A stretch of DNA of 64,000 nucleotides from Micromonospora avicenniae (lineage in GTDB: Bacteria; Actinomycetota; Actinomycetes; Mycobacteriales; Micromonosporaceae). Position numbers and translations under genes: made by a program. Shown one piece after another: positions 24,786 through 33,199 of the stretch. Location of the stretch: the NCBI RefSeq assembly GCF_900156065.1, contig NZ_FTNF01000002.1, positions 372,001-436,000 on the forward strand. Direction: 5' to 3'. Every line of letters begins with the position of its first letter. Position 1 is the first letter of the stretch. A model generated the notes under the pieces. The model searched no databases. It saw only the letters and a program-made list of their open reading frames with translations, and was not told the DNA's origin.

Positions 24786-26414
24786 TCAGCGGTGCGACTC
24801 GGAACCGCTGGTGATCTCCTCGCGCTCCGGTCGGGGCTCGACCGGCGGGTGCCCCGGCGAGACCGGCGCCTCGGCCGGCTTCTCGATGGGGTAGAAGAAG
24901 CCCCGGATGGCCGGGCCGAGGGCACCGAGCCGGTTCATCTTCTTCGGCACCACCCAGCCGGTGTACTCCAGCGCGCCGTGGCCGTCGTGGTCCTGCGCGC
25001 TCAGCGGCTGGTGCACCTCGACGAACCGGCCGTCCGGCATGCGCCGGATGATGCCGGTCTCCACGCCGTGCGCCAGCACCTCACGGTCGTGCTGCTGCAG
25101 ACCGAGACAGAGCCGGTAGGTGACGTAGTACGCCAGCGGCGGCAGGATCAGCAGGCCGACCCGGCCGGCCCAGGTCATCGCGTTCAAACTGATCTGGAAC
25201 TTGTCCGCGATGACGTCGTTGGCCCCGGAGAGGGTCAGCACCAGGTAGAACGCGAGGGCCATGGCGCCCGCCGCGGTCCGGGCCGGGACGTCGCGAGGCC
25301 GCTGGAGCAGGTTGTGGGTGCGGTAGTCCTTGAGGTGCCGGGCCTCCAGGAACGGATAGAGCGTGGAGAGACCGACCAGGATTCCGGGCAGCACGACCGT
25401 CGGCCAGAACAGCGGCGGGATCACGTAGCCGTCGCCCAACGGGATAGTGATCTGCCAGGCCGGCATGAGCCGGGTCGAGCCGTCCAGGAACATGACGTAC
25501 CAGTCCGGCTGGCTGGCGGCGGAGACGACCCACGCCTCGTACGGGCCGAAGAGCCAGATCGGGTTGATCTGGAACAGACCGCCCATCAGCGCGATCACGC
25601 CGAAGACGATCATGAAAAAGCCGCCCTGCTTGATCGCGTACCGCGGGAACATCCGCTCGCCGACCACATTGCCGTTGGTCCGGCCGGGGCCGGGCCACTG
25701 GGTGTGCTTCTGCGTGAATACCAAGCCCACGTGGACGCTGATCAGCGCGAGCAGCAATGCCGGGATGAGCAGCACGTGGGCGATGAAGAACCGGCTGATG
25801 ATGATCGTGCCCGGGAACTCCCCGCCGAAGATCGACGAGGTGAGCCAGGAACCGATCACCGGGATGGACAGCATGATCGCCGACGCGATCCGCAGACCGG
25901 TGCCGGAGAGGCCGTCGTCCGGCAGCGAGTAGCCGGTGAAGCCCGCCAGGAAGCCGATCCAGAAGAGCAGCGAGCCGATGATCCAGTTCGTCTCACGCGG
26001 CTTGCGGAACGCGCCGGTGAAGAAGATCCGCAGCATGTGCACGACGATCGCGGCCATGAACAGCAGCGCTGCCCAGTGGTGCATCTGCCGCATGATCAGA
26101 CCGCCGCGGACCTCGAAGGAGAGGTTCAGGCTGGAGGCGTACGCGGCGGACATCGGGGTGCCACGCAGTGGCGCGTAGCTGCCGTTGTAGACCACCTCGG
26201 TCATCGACGGCTCGAAGAAGAAGGTCAGGAACGTGCCGGTGAGCAGCAGGACGATGAACGAGAAGAGCGCGATCTCACCGAGCAGGAAGGACCAGTGGTC
26301 CGGGAAGACCTTGTTCAACACGTGGCGCAGCGGGGTGGCCGCCCGGAAGCGGTCGTCGAGCCCGGCCGCAGCCTTGCCCGGCGCCGCCGCCAGGTCGAAC
26401 TTACGACGCTTCAT
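24786..26414 (-). CDS. qcrB: Cytochrome bc1 complex cytochrome b subunit (QcrB)
   Basis: This is the membrane core of the actinobacterial menaquinol:cytochrome c oxidoreductase. It oxidises menaquinol at Qo and carries the two b hemes. The 542 residues contain about nine membrane helices. Paired heme-ligand histidines lie in MRQMHHWAALLFMAAIVVH and in the helix with AHVLL through ISVH. The long soluble C-terminal extension (from about 450, Pro/Glu-rich at the end) is typical of the actinobacterial subunit, which forms a supercomplex with the aa3 oxidase. The start ATG 26414 overlaps the qcrA stop (ATGA), so the two are coupled. Confidence 0.96.
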   Translation of the reverse strand: MKRRKFDLAAAPGKAAAGLDDRFRAATPLRHVLNKVFPDHWSFLLGEIALFSFIVLLLTGTFLTFFFEPSMTEVVYNGSYAPLRGTPMSAAYASSLNLSFEVRGGLIMRQMHHWAALLFMAAIVVHMLRIFFTGAFRKPRETNWIIGSLLFWIGFLAGFTGYSLPDDGLSGTGLRIASAIMLSIPVIGSWLTSSIFGGEFPGTIIISRFFIAHVLLIPALLLALISVHVGLVFTQKHTQWPGPGRTNGNVVGERMFPRYAIKQGGFFMIVFGVIALMGGLFQINPIWLFGPYEAWVVSAASQPDWYVMFLDGSTRLMPAWQITIPLGDGYVIPPLFWPTVVLPGILVGLSTLYPFLEARHLKDYRTHNLLQRPRDVPARTAAGAMALAFYLVLTLSGANDVIADKFQISLNAMTWAGRVGLLILPPLAYYVTYRLCLGLQQHDREVLAHGVETGIIRRMPDGRFVEVHQPLSAQDHDGHGALEYTGWVVPKKMNRLGALGPAIRGFFYPIEKPAEAPVSPGHPPVEPRPEREEITSGSESHR

Positions 26415-27499
26415 GGCCGCTCCCAGAAGTCTGGCCCGACGGTCTCGGTGTAGTCGGACTTCGCCACGAAGAAGCCCTCGGAGTCTACCTCGATCGGCAG
26501 CTGCGGCAGTCGCCGGCTGGCGGGGCCGAAGACGGGCCGGGCGTTGTCGGTGATAAGGAACTGCGACTGGTGGCACGGGCAGAGCAGCCGGTTGGTCTGC
26601 TGCTCGAAGAGGCTGGCCGGGCAGCCCGCGTGCGTGCAGATCTTGGAGAACGCCGCGTAGTTGCCCCACATGTAGTCGCCGTGGCCGACCCGCTCGTTGG
26701 CCTGGCGCGACTCCTTTGCGTCCTCGTCCCGCAGGTGGATCAGCAGCGTCGGCGAGTCCGCGTGCCGGTTGCTGATGCCGTTCTCGATCCCGGGGAAGAC
26801 GGTCAGCTGACCGCCGGAGCTGATGTCCGCGGGGCGGACCGGACGGCCGTCCTCACGGACCAGCCGGATCTTCTGGCCACCCTCCGCCGGGGCGAACCCG
26901 GTGGTGAACATCTGGTTGTTCTTGTGCGGGTTGGAGATCAGCCCGCCCACCAGCGGCGCGGCGGCGACCGCGCCGACCGGCACGAGGCCCGCCAGCAGCG
27001 AGATGCCGAGCAGCGGGCGGCGCTTCACGCCCATCTCGTCCGCCATGTAGAGCATCGTCTGGCCGGTGATGCTGCGCTCGTCCTCGGGGACCTGGCCCTC
27101 GTGCCGGTCCTGGATCGACACCTCCTTGGGCAGCAGCTTCTTGCCCCAGGTCAGGATGCCGAAACCGATGCCGAGCAGGGAGAGGCCGAGGGTGACACCG
27201 AGCAGCGGGTTGTACCACTTGTCGCTGCCACGGCCCGGGGCGTACTCCCACGGCCACCAGATGTAGATGACCAGGAAGGCCGTCCCCACCAGGCCGGAGA
27301 GCAGGAAGAGCCAGGCGACCAGCCGGACGAGCCGGCGTTCGGCCTTCGTGCCCGGCACGACCTGCGGCTCGTAGTGGACGATCTCGATGTCGTCCCGGCG
27401 GGCGCCCTCACGGACGATGTCGAAGCGGGTAAGCCCGGGGGTGTTCACGTCGAGCGGTTCCCGGCCCTGCTGGGCCTGGTGCTCGGTGTGCGTGCTCAT
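26411..27499 (-). CDS. qcrA: Cytochrome bc1 complex Rieske iron-sulfur subunit (QcrA)
   Basis: This 362-residue Rieske protein has the actinobacterial layout: a cytosolic N-terminus, three predicted membrane helices (two between about 65 and 125, one near 165-190), then the extracytoplasmic [2Fe-2S] domain. The cluster ligands are in CTHAGC and CPCHQS, with the disulfide Cys of the same boxes. It moves electrons from menaquinol to the diheme QcrC. The start ATG 27499 has GAGGTG upstream. It is 67 bp downstream of qcrC and overlaps qcrB. Confidence 0.96.
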   Translation of the reverse strand: MSTHTEHQAQQGREPLDVNTPGLTRFDIVREGARRDDIEIVHYEPQVVPGTKAERRLVRLVAWLFLLSGLVGTAFLVIYIWWPWEYAPGRGSDKWYNPLLGVTLGLSLLGIGFGILTWGKKLLPKEVSIQDRHEGQVPEDERSITGQTMLYMADEMGVKRRPLLGISLLAGLVPVGAVAAAPLVGGLISNPHKNNQMFTTGFAPAEGGQKIRLVREDGRPVRPADISSGGQLTVFPGIENGISNRHADSPTLLIHLRDEDAKESRQANERVGHGDYMWGNYAAFSKICTHAGCPASLFEQQTNRLLCPCHQSQFLITDNARPVFGPASRRLPQLPIEVDSEGFFVAKSDYTETVGPDFWERP

Positions 27500-27566
27500 G
27501 CCGTCACCTCGTTACGGGCGGTGCCGTGCGTCGGCACCGCAGCACTGGATCGAAGAGTCCGCTCGG

Positions 27567-28403
27567 TCACGACTTGCCCGCAATCCACAGGCTGGCGAAG
27601 ACGAGCGCGACGATGCCGACCAGGAAGATCGCCAGACCCTCGGTGGAGGGGCCGTACCGGCCAAGGTTGAAACCACCCGGGTCCTGGTCGTGCTTCAGGG
27701 TCTCCTGGATGTAGGCGATGATGTCGGCCTTCTGCTCCGGCCGGAGCTGGTTGTCGCCGAACACCGGCATGTTCTGCGGACCGCTGAGCATCGCGGCGTA
27801 GATCTGCCGGTCGCTCGCCGGGCGCAGGCTCGGGGCGAACTTGCCCGAGGAGAGCGCGCCGCCACCAGCGCCGAAGGCGTGGCACTGCGAGCAGTTGATC
27901 CGGAACAGCTCACCACCGGTCGCGATGTCGCCGTCGGAGTGCAGGTTGGTGCCCTCGGGAAGCTCCGGGCCACCGCCGAGCTCCTGGACGTACTGCGCGA
28001 GCTGACGAGTCTGCTCGTCCGTGAACAGCGGCGGCTTGCGGTGCGCCTGAGCCTCCTGGCGCGCCAGCGGCATCCGGCCGCTGCCGACCTGGAACTCGAC
28101 CGAGGCCGCGCCGACGCCGATCAGACTCGGCCCTCGTCCCTCGACACCCTGCGCATTGCGCCCGTGGCAGGTCACGCAGCTCACGTCGAACAGCGCCTTG
28201 CCCTCGGCAGCGGCGCTGCTCATCGGCGGAGCGTCCTGAGCCTGCGCGCCGGGGGCAAAGAGGGTGTAGGCGCCGCCGGCGAGCGTCAGCGCGGCGAGCA
28301 GCCGGACCGCGGCACCCAGCCGGCGGCGGCCCCTGCTGCGCGCCGCGGGCCGCTCGCGCAGCCGCGCGAGCAGACCGCGTCGGCGGTCGTTGTCAGAAGT
28401 CAT
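27567..28403 (-). CDS. qcrC: Cytochrome bc1 complex diheme cytochrome c subunit (QcrC)
   Basis: This 278-residue diheme cytochrome cc replaces a mobile cytochrome c by linking QcrB/A directly to the CuA site of the oxidase. An N-terminal signal or membrane anchor is at about 30-52 (AAVRLLAALTLAGGAYTLFA). Two heme-binding motifs follow, CVTCH and CSQCH, each with a downstream Met axial candidate (GRMPL, QNMPVFGD). One C-terminal membrane helix is present (AIFLVGIVALVFASLWIAG). Start ATG 28403 was preferred to the upstream Met at 28448. It lies 70 bp downstream of ctaE. Confidence 0.95.
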   Translation of the reverse strand: MTSDNDRRRGLLARLRERPAARSRGRRRLGAAVRLLAALTLAGGAYTLFAPGAQAQDAPPMSSAAAEGKALFDVSCVTCHGRNAQGVEGRGPSLIGVGAASVEFQVGSGRMPLARQEAQAHRKPPLFTDEQTRQLAQYVQELGGGPELPEGTNLHSDGDIATGGELFRINCSQCHAFGAGGGALSSGKFAPSLRPASDRQIYAAMLSGPQNMPVFGDNQLRPEQKADIIAYIQETLKHDQDPGGFNLGRYGPSTEGLAIFLVGIVALVFASLWIAGKS

Positions 28404-28473
28404 GACCTGTGTCCTTAACCGGTTGGACCTTCTCAGGGGACGGAGCAACGGCGCGGTTCGTGACGCGCCAAGA

Positions 28474-29073
28474 TCACTGAAGCCAGTAGATCATGGCGTA
28501 CAGCGCGATCCACACCACATCGACGAAGTGCCAGTAGTACGACACGACGATCGCCGAGGTGGCCTGCGCCGGCGTGAACCGGCCCATGGTGGTGCGGATC
28601 ATGAAGATGATGAAGGCGATCAGACCGCCGGTCACGTGCAGACCGTGGAAGCCGGTGGTCAGGTAGAACATCGACCCGTAACCGTCTTCGTTGATCTTCA
28701 CGCCCTCGCTCACCAGCGTGCGGTACTCGTTCAGCTGGCCGAGCACGAAGATCAGGCCCATCACGAAGGTGATCGTGAACCAGCGCCGTAGCGCGTGCAC
28801 GTCACCCCGCTCCGCCGCGAAGACGCCGAGCTGGCAGGTCACCGAGGACAACACCAGGATCACCGTGAACGTGGTCGCGTACGGGATGTTCAGGTGCTCG
28901 GTGTGCTTCGCCCACTGCTCCGGCGCCGCGGCGCGGATGGAGAAGTACATCGCGAACAGCGCCGCGAAGAACATGAGTTCGCTGGAGAGCCACACGATCG
29001 TCCCGACGCTGACCATGTTCGGTCGAGTCAGAGAGTGGATCCGGCTCTTGTCAATGGCTGGGGCCGCAGTCAC
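28474..29073 (-). CDS. ctaE: Cytochrome c oxidase subunit III (CtaE)
   Basis: This 199-residue heme-copper oxidase subunit III of the aa3 oxidase has five predicted membrane helices, short like other actinobacterial forms. Typical motifs are [44 protein letters not shown] and [12 protein letters not shown], with lipid- and proton-related Glu/His residues. It is the first gene of ctaE-qcrCAB. Start GTG 29073 was chosen because AATAAT, a good -10, ends 6 nt upstream, implying a leaderless mRNA. An in-frame GTG at 29100 lies upstream of that promoter. Confidence 0.95.
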   Translation of the reverse strand: MTAAPAIDKSRIHSLTRPNMVSVGTIVWLSSELMFFAALFAMYFSIRAAAPEQWAKHTEHLNIPYATTFTVILVLSSVTCQLGVFAAERGDVHALRRWFTITFVMGLIFVLGQLNEYRTLVSEGVKINEDGYGSMFYLTTGFHGLHVTGGLIAFIIFMIRTTMGRFTPAQATSAIVVSYYWHFVDVVWIALYAMIYWLQ

Positions 29074-29079
29074 GCGGTC

Positions 29080-29085
29080 ATTATT
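29080..29085 (-). promoter_or_regulatory. -10 element AATAAT, leaderless promoter of ctaE-qcrCAB
   Basis: On the minus strand AATAAT is followed by GACCGC and then GTG 29073. The element is unusually AT-rich for this genome and close to the consensus TATAAT. Confidence 0.5.
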
Positions 29086-29168
29086 GCCCCTGACCGGCAC
29101 CCACGATCAGCGGGGGGCCAAACCGGTGGTCAGGGTGGCCCGATAGTGGTCGTCCGGTTCGCCTGGCC

Positions 29169-29174
29169 TAGCCT
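29169..29174 (+). promoter_or_regulatory. -10 element TAGCCT, leaderless promoter of the CtaG-like gene
   Basis: TAGCCT ends 7 nt before GTG 29182; the spacer GAAAAGC is not a clear RBS. This promoter and that of ctaE on the other strand lie within about 90 bp. Confidence 0.55.
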
Positions 29175-29181
29175 GAAAAGC

Positions 29182-30165
29182 GTGCTGCACGTCGATCCGA
29201 TCTTCGCCGCCACCTCGACTACCTCGTCGTTCGTCGCCGGGGCCGTCTCGGCAACGCCCCCGGTCGCGGCCGGCGGCGAGGCGCTCCCGCCGCCGTTCAC
29301 CATCGGCGCCGTCCTGACCGAGACCCGGCTGGACAGCTGGCTGGCGCTCGGTCTGGTGCTCGCCGCCGGCCTCTACCTCTACGGCGTACACCGGCTGCGG
29401 GTGCGCGGCGACCACTGGCCGGTCGCGCGGACCGTCTTCTTCCTCGGGCCCGGCCTCGGTGGGATCGCGCTGGTCACGGTGAGCGGGCTGCACGCGTACG
29501 ACACGGCGCTGCTGAGCGTGCACATGGTCCAGCACATGATGCTGTCGATGGTGGCGCCGATCTTCCTGGCCCTGGGCGCGCCGATGACGCTCGCCCTGCG
29601 CACCCTGCCGCAGCGACCCCGCAAGCGGCTGCTGGCGATCGTGCACAGCCGGATCGCGCGGATCTACAGCTTCCCGCTGGTGGCGTTCGCCATCTTCGTG
29701 GTCAACCCGTTCGTGCTCTACTTCACCGACCTGTACCGGTACACGCTGGAGCACGCCTGGGCGCACGAACTGGTGCACGCGCACTTCATCATGACCGGCT
29801 GCGTGTTCTTCTGGCCGCTGCTCGGCCTCGACCCGCTGCCCGGTCGCTGGCCGTATCCGGCCCGGGCGCTGCTGATGCTGCTCTCGGTACCGTTCCACAC
29901 CGTGCTCGGGCTCACCATCATGCAGAGCACCACACTCTTCGGCGGCGACTGGTACCCCTCGCTCAACCTCGGCTGGGCCGACCCCTGGGACGATCAGGTG
30001 CTCGCCGGCGGCATCCTCTGGGCCGGTGGCGAGTTCGTCAGTGTGACGATGCTCGCCGTGCTGGTCGTTCAGTGGATCAAGCAGTCCGAGCGGGAGGCCC
30101 GGCGCATCGACCGCGAACTCGACCGCCAGGAGGCCCGCGAGCGCGCCGCGGAGTCCGCGGCCTGA
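29182..30165 (+). CDS. Cytochrome c oxidase assembly protein (caa3-type CtaG family)
   Basis: This 327-residue polytopic membrane protein has about seven helices. The conserved histidines expected for copper delivery appear in SVHMVQHMMLS, LVHAHFIMTG and PFHTVLGL, and LGAPMTLALR and GGEF are family signatures. It probably helps insert copper into the aa3 oxidase, fitting its divergent position next to ctaE-qcrCAB. The first ~35 residues are Ala/Pro-rich and precede helix 1. The frame extends upstream into ctaE antisense, but GTG 29182 matches a leaderless -10. The C-terminus is a charged helix (Arg/Glu-rich). Confidence 0.9.
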   Translation: MLHVDPIFAATSTTSSFVAGAVSATPPVAAGGEALPPPFTIGAVLTETRLDSWLALGLVLAAGLYLYGVHRLRVRGDHWPVARTVFFLGPGLGGIALVTVSGLHAYDTALLSVHMVQHMMLSMVAPIFLALGAPMTLALRTLPQRPRKRLLAIVHSRIARIYSFPLVAFAIFVVNPFVLYFTDLYRYTLEHAWAHELVHAHFIMTGCVFFWPLLGLDPLPGRWPYPARALLMLLSVPFHTVLGLTIMQSTTLFGGDWYPSLNLGWADPWDDQVLAGGILWAGGEFVSVTMLAVLVVQWIKQSEREARRIDRELDRQEARERAAESAA

Positions 30166-30231
30166 GCTGCGCCGGGAGCATCCGCGGCCGGCGGACGCCG
30201 GGCGGGATGTCGGCTGTGTCACGTCGACCGG

Positions 30232-30237
30232 TACGAT
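30232..30237 (+). promoter_or_regulatory. Predicted -10 element TACGAT upstream of the receiver-like gene
   Basis: TACGAT lies 35 bp upstream of ATG 30273, with a purine-rich stretch GAGGTGGGAG between them. No convincing -35 is visible. Confidence 0.3.
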
Positions 30238-30272
30238 CAGCGGGCAGCTACGAGGTGGGAGCCTGTCTAGCG

Positions 30273-30668
30273 ATGAGCGATCGTGAGTGCACCGTCGTGC
30301 TCTACAGCGACGACCCGCAGGTCCGGGACCGGATGCGGCTGGCCGTCGGCACCCGGCCCGCGCCCGGCCTCCAGCTCGAGTTCGTGGAGGCCTCCAGCTA
30401 TGCGGAGGTCGTCCGGCTGGTCGACGACTACGAGATCGACCTGCTCCTGCTCGACGGCGAGGCGACCCCGGGCGGTGGCATCGGAATCGCCCGCCAGATC
30501 AAGGACGACCGGGCCGACGCGCCCCCGACCTGCGTGGTGATCGCCCGCGCCGCGGACCGATGGCTCGCCGCGTACGCCGAGGTCGACGCCACCCTGGTGC
30601 ACCCGCTCGACCCGGTGACCACCGGCAACACGGTGGCCGAGCTGCTGCGGACGCACGCACCCGCCTGA
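30273..30668 (+). CDS. Stand-alone response-regulator receiver-like protein lacking the conserved Lys
   Basis: This 131-residue single domain has the receiver alpha/beta pattern. [14 protein letters not shown] gives the acidic pair, [11 protein letters not shown] has an Asp in the phospho-acceptor position, and [11 protein letters not shown] follows. The position usually held by Lys is in VHPLDP, so the Lys is missing. That suggests a pseudo-receiver that is not phosphorylated normally. There is no DNA-binding domain. trpD starts 86 bp downstream on the same strand, and this pairing with trpD is known in other actinobacteria (from memory), though its meaning is unclear. The upstream in-frame extension overlaps the CtaG-like gene and was rejected. 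Confidence 0.82.
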   Translation: MSDRECTVVLYSDDPQVRDRMRLAVGTRPAPGLQLEFVEASSYAEVVRLVDDYEIDLLLLDGEATPGGGIGIARQIKDDRADAPPTCVVIARAADRWLAAYAEVDATLVHPLDPVTTGNTVAELLRTHAPA

Positions 30669-30754
30669 CGTCCCCCGCTCCGGCACCGACCCACGGCGCC
30701 GGACCGACCGGCGCCGGTTCACCCACCCGTATCCGCACGCTCGGGAGGCCCGCG

Positions 30755-31801
30755 ATGGGCGATCGGACCTGGCCGCACCTGCTCAACGCGCTGCTGCGCG
30801 GCGAGGAACTCTCCACCGCCGACACGGCATGGGCGATGGGCGAGATCATGAGTGGCGCCGCGAGCGCCGCGCAGGTCGCCGGGTTCGCCGTCGGACTGCG
30901 CGCGAAGGGCGAGACCTCGGCCGAGCTGGCCGGGCTGGTCGAGGCGATGCTCACCCGGGCGGTCCCGGTGTCGCTGACCGACGAGGTGCGGTCCACCGCC
31001 CTCGACGTCGTCGGCACGGGTGGCGACCTCGCCCACACGGTGAACATCTCCACCATGGCCGCTCTCGTGGTCGCCGGTGCGGGGGTGCGTGTGGTCAAGC
31101 ACGGCAACCGCGCGGCCTCCTCCCTGTGCGGCACCGCCGATCTGCTGGAATACCTCGGCGTACCGCTGGATCTCGGCCCGGAGGCCGTCGCCCGGTGCGT
31201 TACGGAGGCCGGCATCGGCTTCTGCTTCGCGGCCCGCTTCCACCCCGGCATGCGGCACACCGGCCCGGTCCGGCGTGAGCTGGGCGTGCCCACGGTGTTC
31301 AATTTCCTCGGCCCGTTGAGCAACCCGGCCCGCCCCCGAGCCGGCGCGGTCGGCTGCTTCGACTCCCGGATGGCCCCGGTGATGGCCGGCGTGTTCGCCG
31401 CCCGAGGCGACTCGGTGCTGGTCATGCGGGGCGAGGACGGGCTCGACGAGTTCAGTACCGCCGCGCCGACCCGGGTCTGGGTGGCGCAGGGCGGCACCGT
31501 ACGCGAGACGCTGCTGGACGCGGTCGACCTGGGGGTGCCCCGATCCACCATCGCCGACCTGCGGGGCGGTGACGCTCCCTACAACGCCGACGTGGCGCGC
31601 CGCGTGCTGGCCGGCGAGACCGGTCCCGTACGCGACGCGGTCCTGGTCAACGCCGCGGCGGCGCTGGCCACCCAGGGCCCGTTGAACGGTGATCTCGTCG
31701 AGGCGCTGCGGGCGGGAACGGCCCGCGCCGCCGAGTCGATCGACTCCGGCGCGGCAGCCGCCACTCTGGATCGTTGGATCGAGGTCGCCAAGACGCTCTG
31801 A
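30755..31801 (+). CDS. trpD: Anthranilate phosphoribosyltransferase (TrpD)
   Basis: This enzyme transfers phosphoribose from PRPP to anthranilate in tryptophan synthesis. The family motifs appear across 348 residues: [20 protein letters not shown] (PRPP pyrophosphate loop), [18 protein letters not shown], the second metal-binding region GEDGLDEFS, and [11 protein letters not shown]. Start ATG 30755 has GGGAGG 8 nt upstream. It is a lone trp gene with no other trp gene in view, as in mycobacteria where trpD is also separate and next to ctaE. No attenuator or T-box-like structure was recognised upstream. Confidence 0.95.
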   Translation: MGDRTWPHLLNALLRGEELSTADTAWAMGEIMSGAASAAQVAGFAVGLRAKGETSAELAGLVEAMLTRAVPVSLTDEVRSTALDVVGTGGDLAHTVNISTMAALVVAGAGVRVVKHGNRAASSLCGTADLLEYLGVPLDLGPEAVARCVTEAGIGFCFAARFHPGMRHTGPVRRELGVPTVFNFLGPLSNPARPRAGAVGCFDSRMAPVMAGVFAARGDSVLVMRGEDGLDEFSTAAPTRVWVAQGGTVRETLLDAVDLGVPRSTIADLRGGDAPYNADVARRVLAGETGPVRDAVLVNAAAALATQGPLNGDLVEALRAGTARAAESIDSGAAAATLDRWIEVAKTL

Positions 31802-31853
31802 CCGCCGCCACGGCCGGTCCGCCGGGTTCGGGCTGCCCGTTCGTGTCGGAGGG

Positions 31854-31871
31854 GCGTGTCAAACTACACGC
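31854..31871. promoter_or_regulatory. Small inverted repeat GCGTGT-N6-ACACGC
   Basis: A perfect 6-bp dyad with a 6-bp spacer lies about 100 bp upstream of the zinc-ribbon gene, in the interval after trpD. It is a candidate regulator site only. Confidence 0.25.
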
Positions 31872-31969
31872 GAGTGATTCATCCTCGCTCGGGCAGCACG
31901 TCCACGACCGGCCCCTTCTCCGACCGGCCGGACGTCGTCCCGGGCGGACCGCAGCGAGAGGAGGCGCCC

Positions 31970-32173
31970 GTGTCGGACCGTGAGCTGTACTGCGACAACT
32001 GCCAGGGCGTTCAGCAGTTCGAGACGCCACCGTGCGTCGACGGGCACGGCGTCGACTGCCCCGAGCTGGTCTGCACCCGCTGCGGCAACGCCCTGCTGAT
32101 CGCCACGTTCACGTTCCACGCGCCTCGCCTCGCTCGGAGCGAGCAGCGCGCGCCGGCCCGCCGGGCCGCCTGA
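31970..32173 (+). CDS. Small zinc-ribbon-like protein (67 aa)
   Basis: This 67-residue protein has two CxxC pairs (CDNCQG near residue 7, CTRCGN near 38) separated by about 30 residues, the arrangement of a zinc ribbon. An extra Cys-rich turn PPCVDGHGVDCPELVC lies between them. The C-terminus is basic. The start is GTG 31970 with GAGAGGAGG 6 nt upstream; the longer frame from 31856 has no RBS. It may bind nucleic acid or another protein. Function unknown. It follows trpD and precedes a long gene-free gap. Confidence 0.7.
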   Translation: MSDRELYCDNCQGVQQFETPPCVDGHGVDCPELVCTRCGNALLIATFTFHAPRLARSEQRAPARRAA

Positions 32174-32465
32174 CGCTCCCGCCACGCGCCGGCCAGACGT
32201 CTGACGACCACGCCCCCACCTGCTGCGTACCCGCCACGCCCTCTGAGGGCCACGCACACCGCCTGACGGCCACGCCGTGCCTGCCCGGGGCTGCGTGGAC
32301 CCGCCACGACCCTCTGACGGCCACACAAGCCGTCTGTCGACCCATCCGCTCTTCGCCCGGCCGCCGCGCGATGTCGTCCCGGCGGTCCGGCAGCCTCGCC
32401 GGCTGTTCGACGCCGATGCCGCATCGGCGGCCGAGGCGTCGCAGTTGGATTGCCGTACGAGCGCT

Positions 32466-32625
32466 GTCGAGCTGCCCCAGATTATGAGACGGCGGTGGGT
32501 GGCGTCGCGACCGTCCCCGGGACGCCGGCGGACGGTGCACACCGGGCGGCAACGGCCGCTTACCGGGGGCCGCACGTTGACGTCGAGCGCGATCAGCGTG
32601 TGCCCCAGAAGTGGGGCAGCTCGAC
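32466..32625. repeat. 14-bp perfect inverted repeat bounding a 160-bp segment
   Basis: GTCGAGCTGCCCCA (32466-32479) and TGGGGCAGCTCGAC (32612-32625) are exact inverse copies with 132 bp between them. A miniature inverted-repeat element or a relic is possible. No target-site duplication is evident. Confidence 0.45.
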
Positions 32626-32708
32626 ACTGCCCGGCACACCACCCCGGCACCCCGCGTGGAAGCACGGGTCGCTCAGGAGGTGGGGTGGGTTCTCCCACCC
32701 GGGAAACG

Positions 32709-32740
32709 CGAAAGCCCGCCTCCGAAGAGGCGGGCTTTCG
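32709..32740 (-). terminator. Strong terminator downstream of ctaF
   Basis: A 14-bp perfect stem (core AAAGCCCGCCTC / GAGGCGGGCTTT) with the loop TTCG on the minus strand, followed by TTT-containing sequence on that strand. It lies 23 bp after the ctaF stop. Confidence 0.85.
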
Positions 32741-32763
32741 TCGTGGTCCAAGACGCGGCCGGC

Positions 32764-33189
32764 TCAGTGCTCCGCGGTGCGCCGGGTGCCCGAGTAGTAC
32801 TCGAAGAGCAGCCCGCAGGCGGCGAAGATGACCGCCACCAGACCGGCGCCGAGCAGCCAGAACTGCCAGAACACGAGGCCGAGGCCGGCGATGGAGGCGG
32901 CGAGCGCCAGCCCGAGCGGCCAGTAGCTGCCCGGGCTGAAGAAGCCGACCTCGCCCGCGCCGTCGGCGATCTCCGCGTCCGGACGGTCCTCCGGACGCAG
33001 GTCGATCCGGCGGGAGACGAACCAGAAGAAGCCGCCGCACATCGAGCAGAGGAGGAAGGACAGCGCCAAGGCGGTGGTGCCGACCCACTCGACCCGGCCG
33101 CCCTCACCGGCGGTCCAGGCGCCGTACAGGATGGCGGCGCCGAGGAGGAAGCCGGCGATGATCAGGAAGATACGCCACTCGGTCTTCAT
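32764..33189 (-). CDS. ctaF: Cytochrome c oxidase subunit IV, actinobacterial type (CtaF)
   Basis: This 141-residue membrane subunit is specific to actinobacterial aa3 oxidases. Four predicted helices: FLIIAGFLLGAAILYGAW, ALALSFLLCSMCGGFFWFVS, YWPLGLALAASIAGLGLVF and LLGAGLVAVIFAACGLLF, plus the family tail EYYSGTR. The start is ATG 33189. It lies 10 bp after ctaC and is the last gene of ctaC-ctaF, followed by a strong terminator. In Streptomyces ctaD separates these two genes; here they are adjacent as in mycobacteria (both from memory). Confidence 0.94.
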   Translation of the reverse strand: MKTEWRIFLIIAGFLLGAAILYGAWTAGEGGRVEWVGTTALALSFLLCSMCGGFFWFVSRRIDLRPEDRPDAEIADGAGEVGFFSPGSYWPLGLALAASIAGLGLVFWQFWLLGAGLVAVIFAACGLLFEYYSGTRRTAEH

Positions 33190-33199
33190 GCCCGCTCCC

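Larger units (their letters stand above)
32174..32763. other. 590-bp gene-free region with degenerate direct repeats and an inverted-repeat-bounded segment
   Basis: No open frame here has a good start, RBS or recognisable motif. Two degenerate ~60-bp direct repeats occupy about 32202-32324; both contain TGACGRCCACGCC, CTGCGT, ACCCGCCACG and GGCCAC in that order. Further on, a 14-bp inverted repeat bounds 32466-32625. The last part holds the terminator of ctaC-ctaF. It looks like decayed or mobile-derived DNA rather than a missed gene. Confidence 0.5.
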
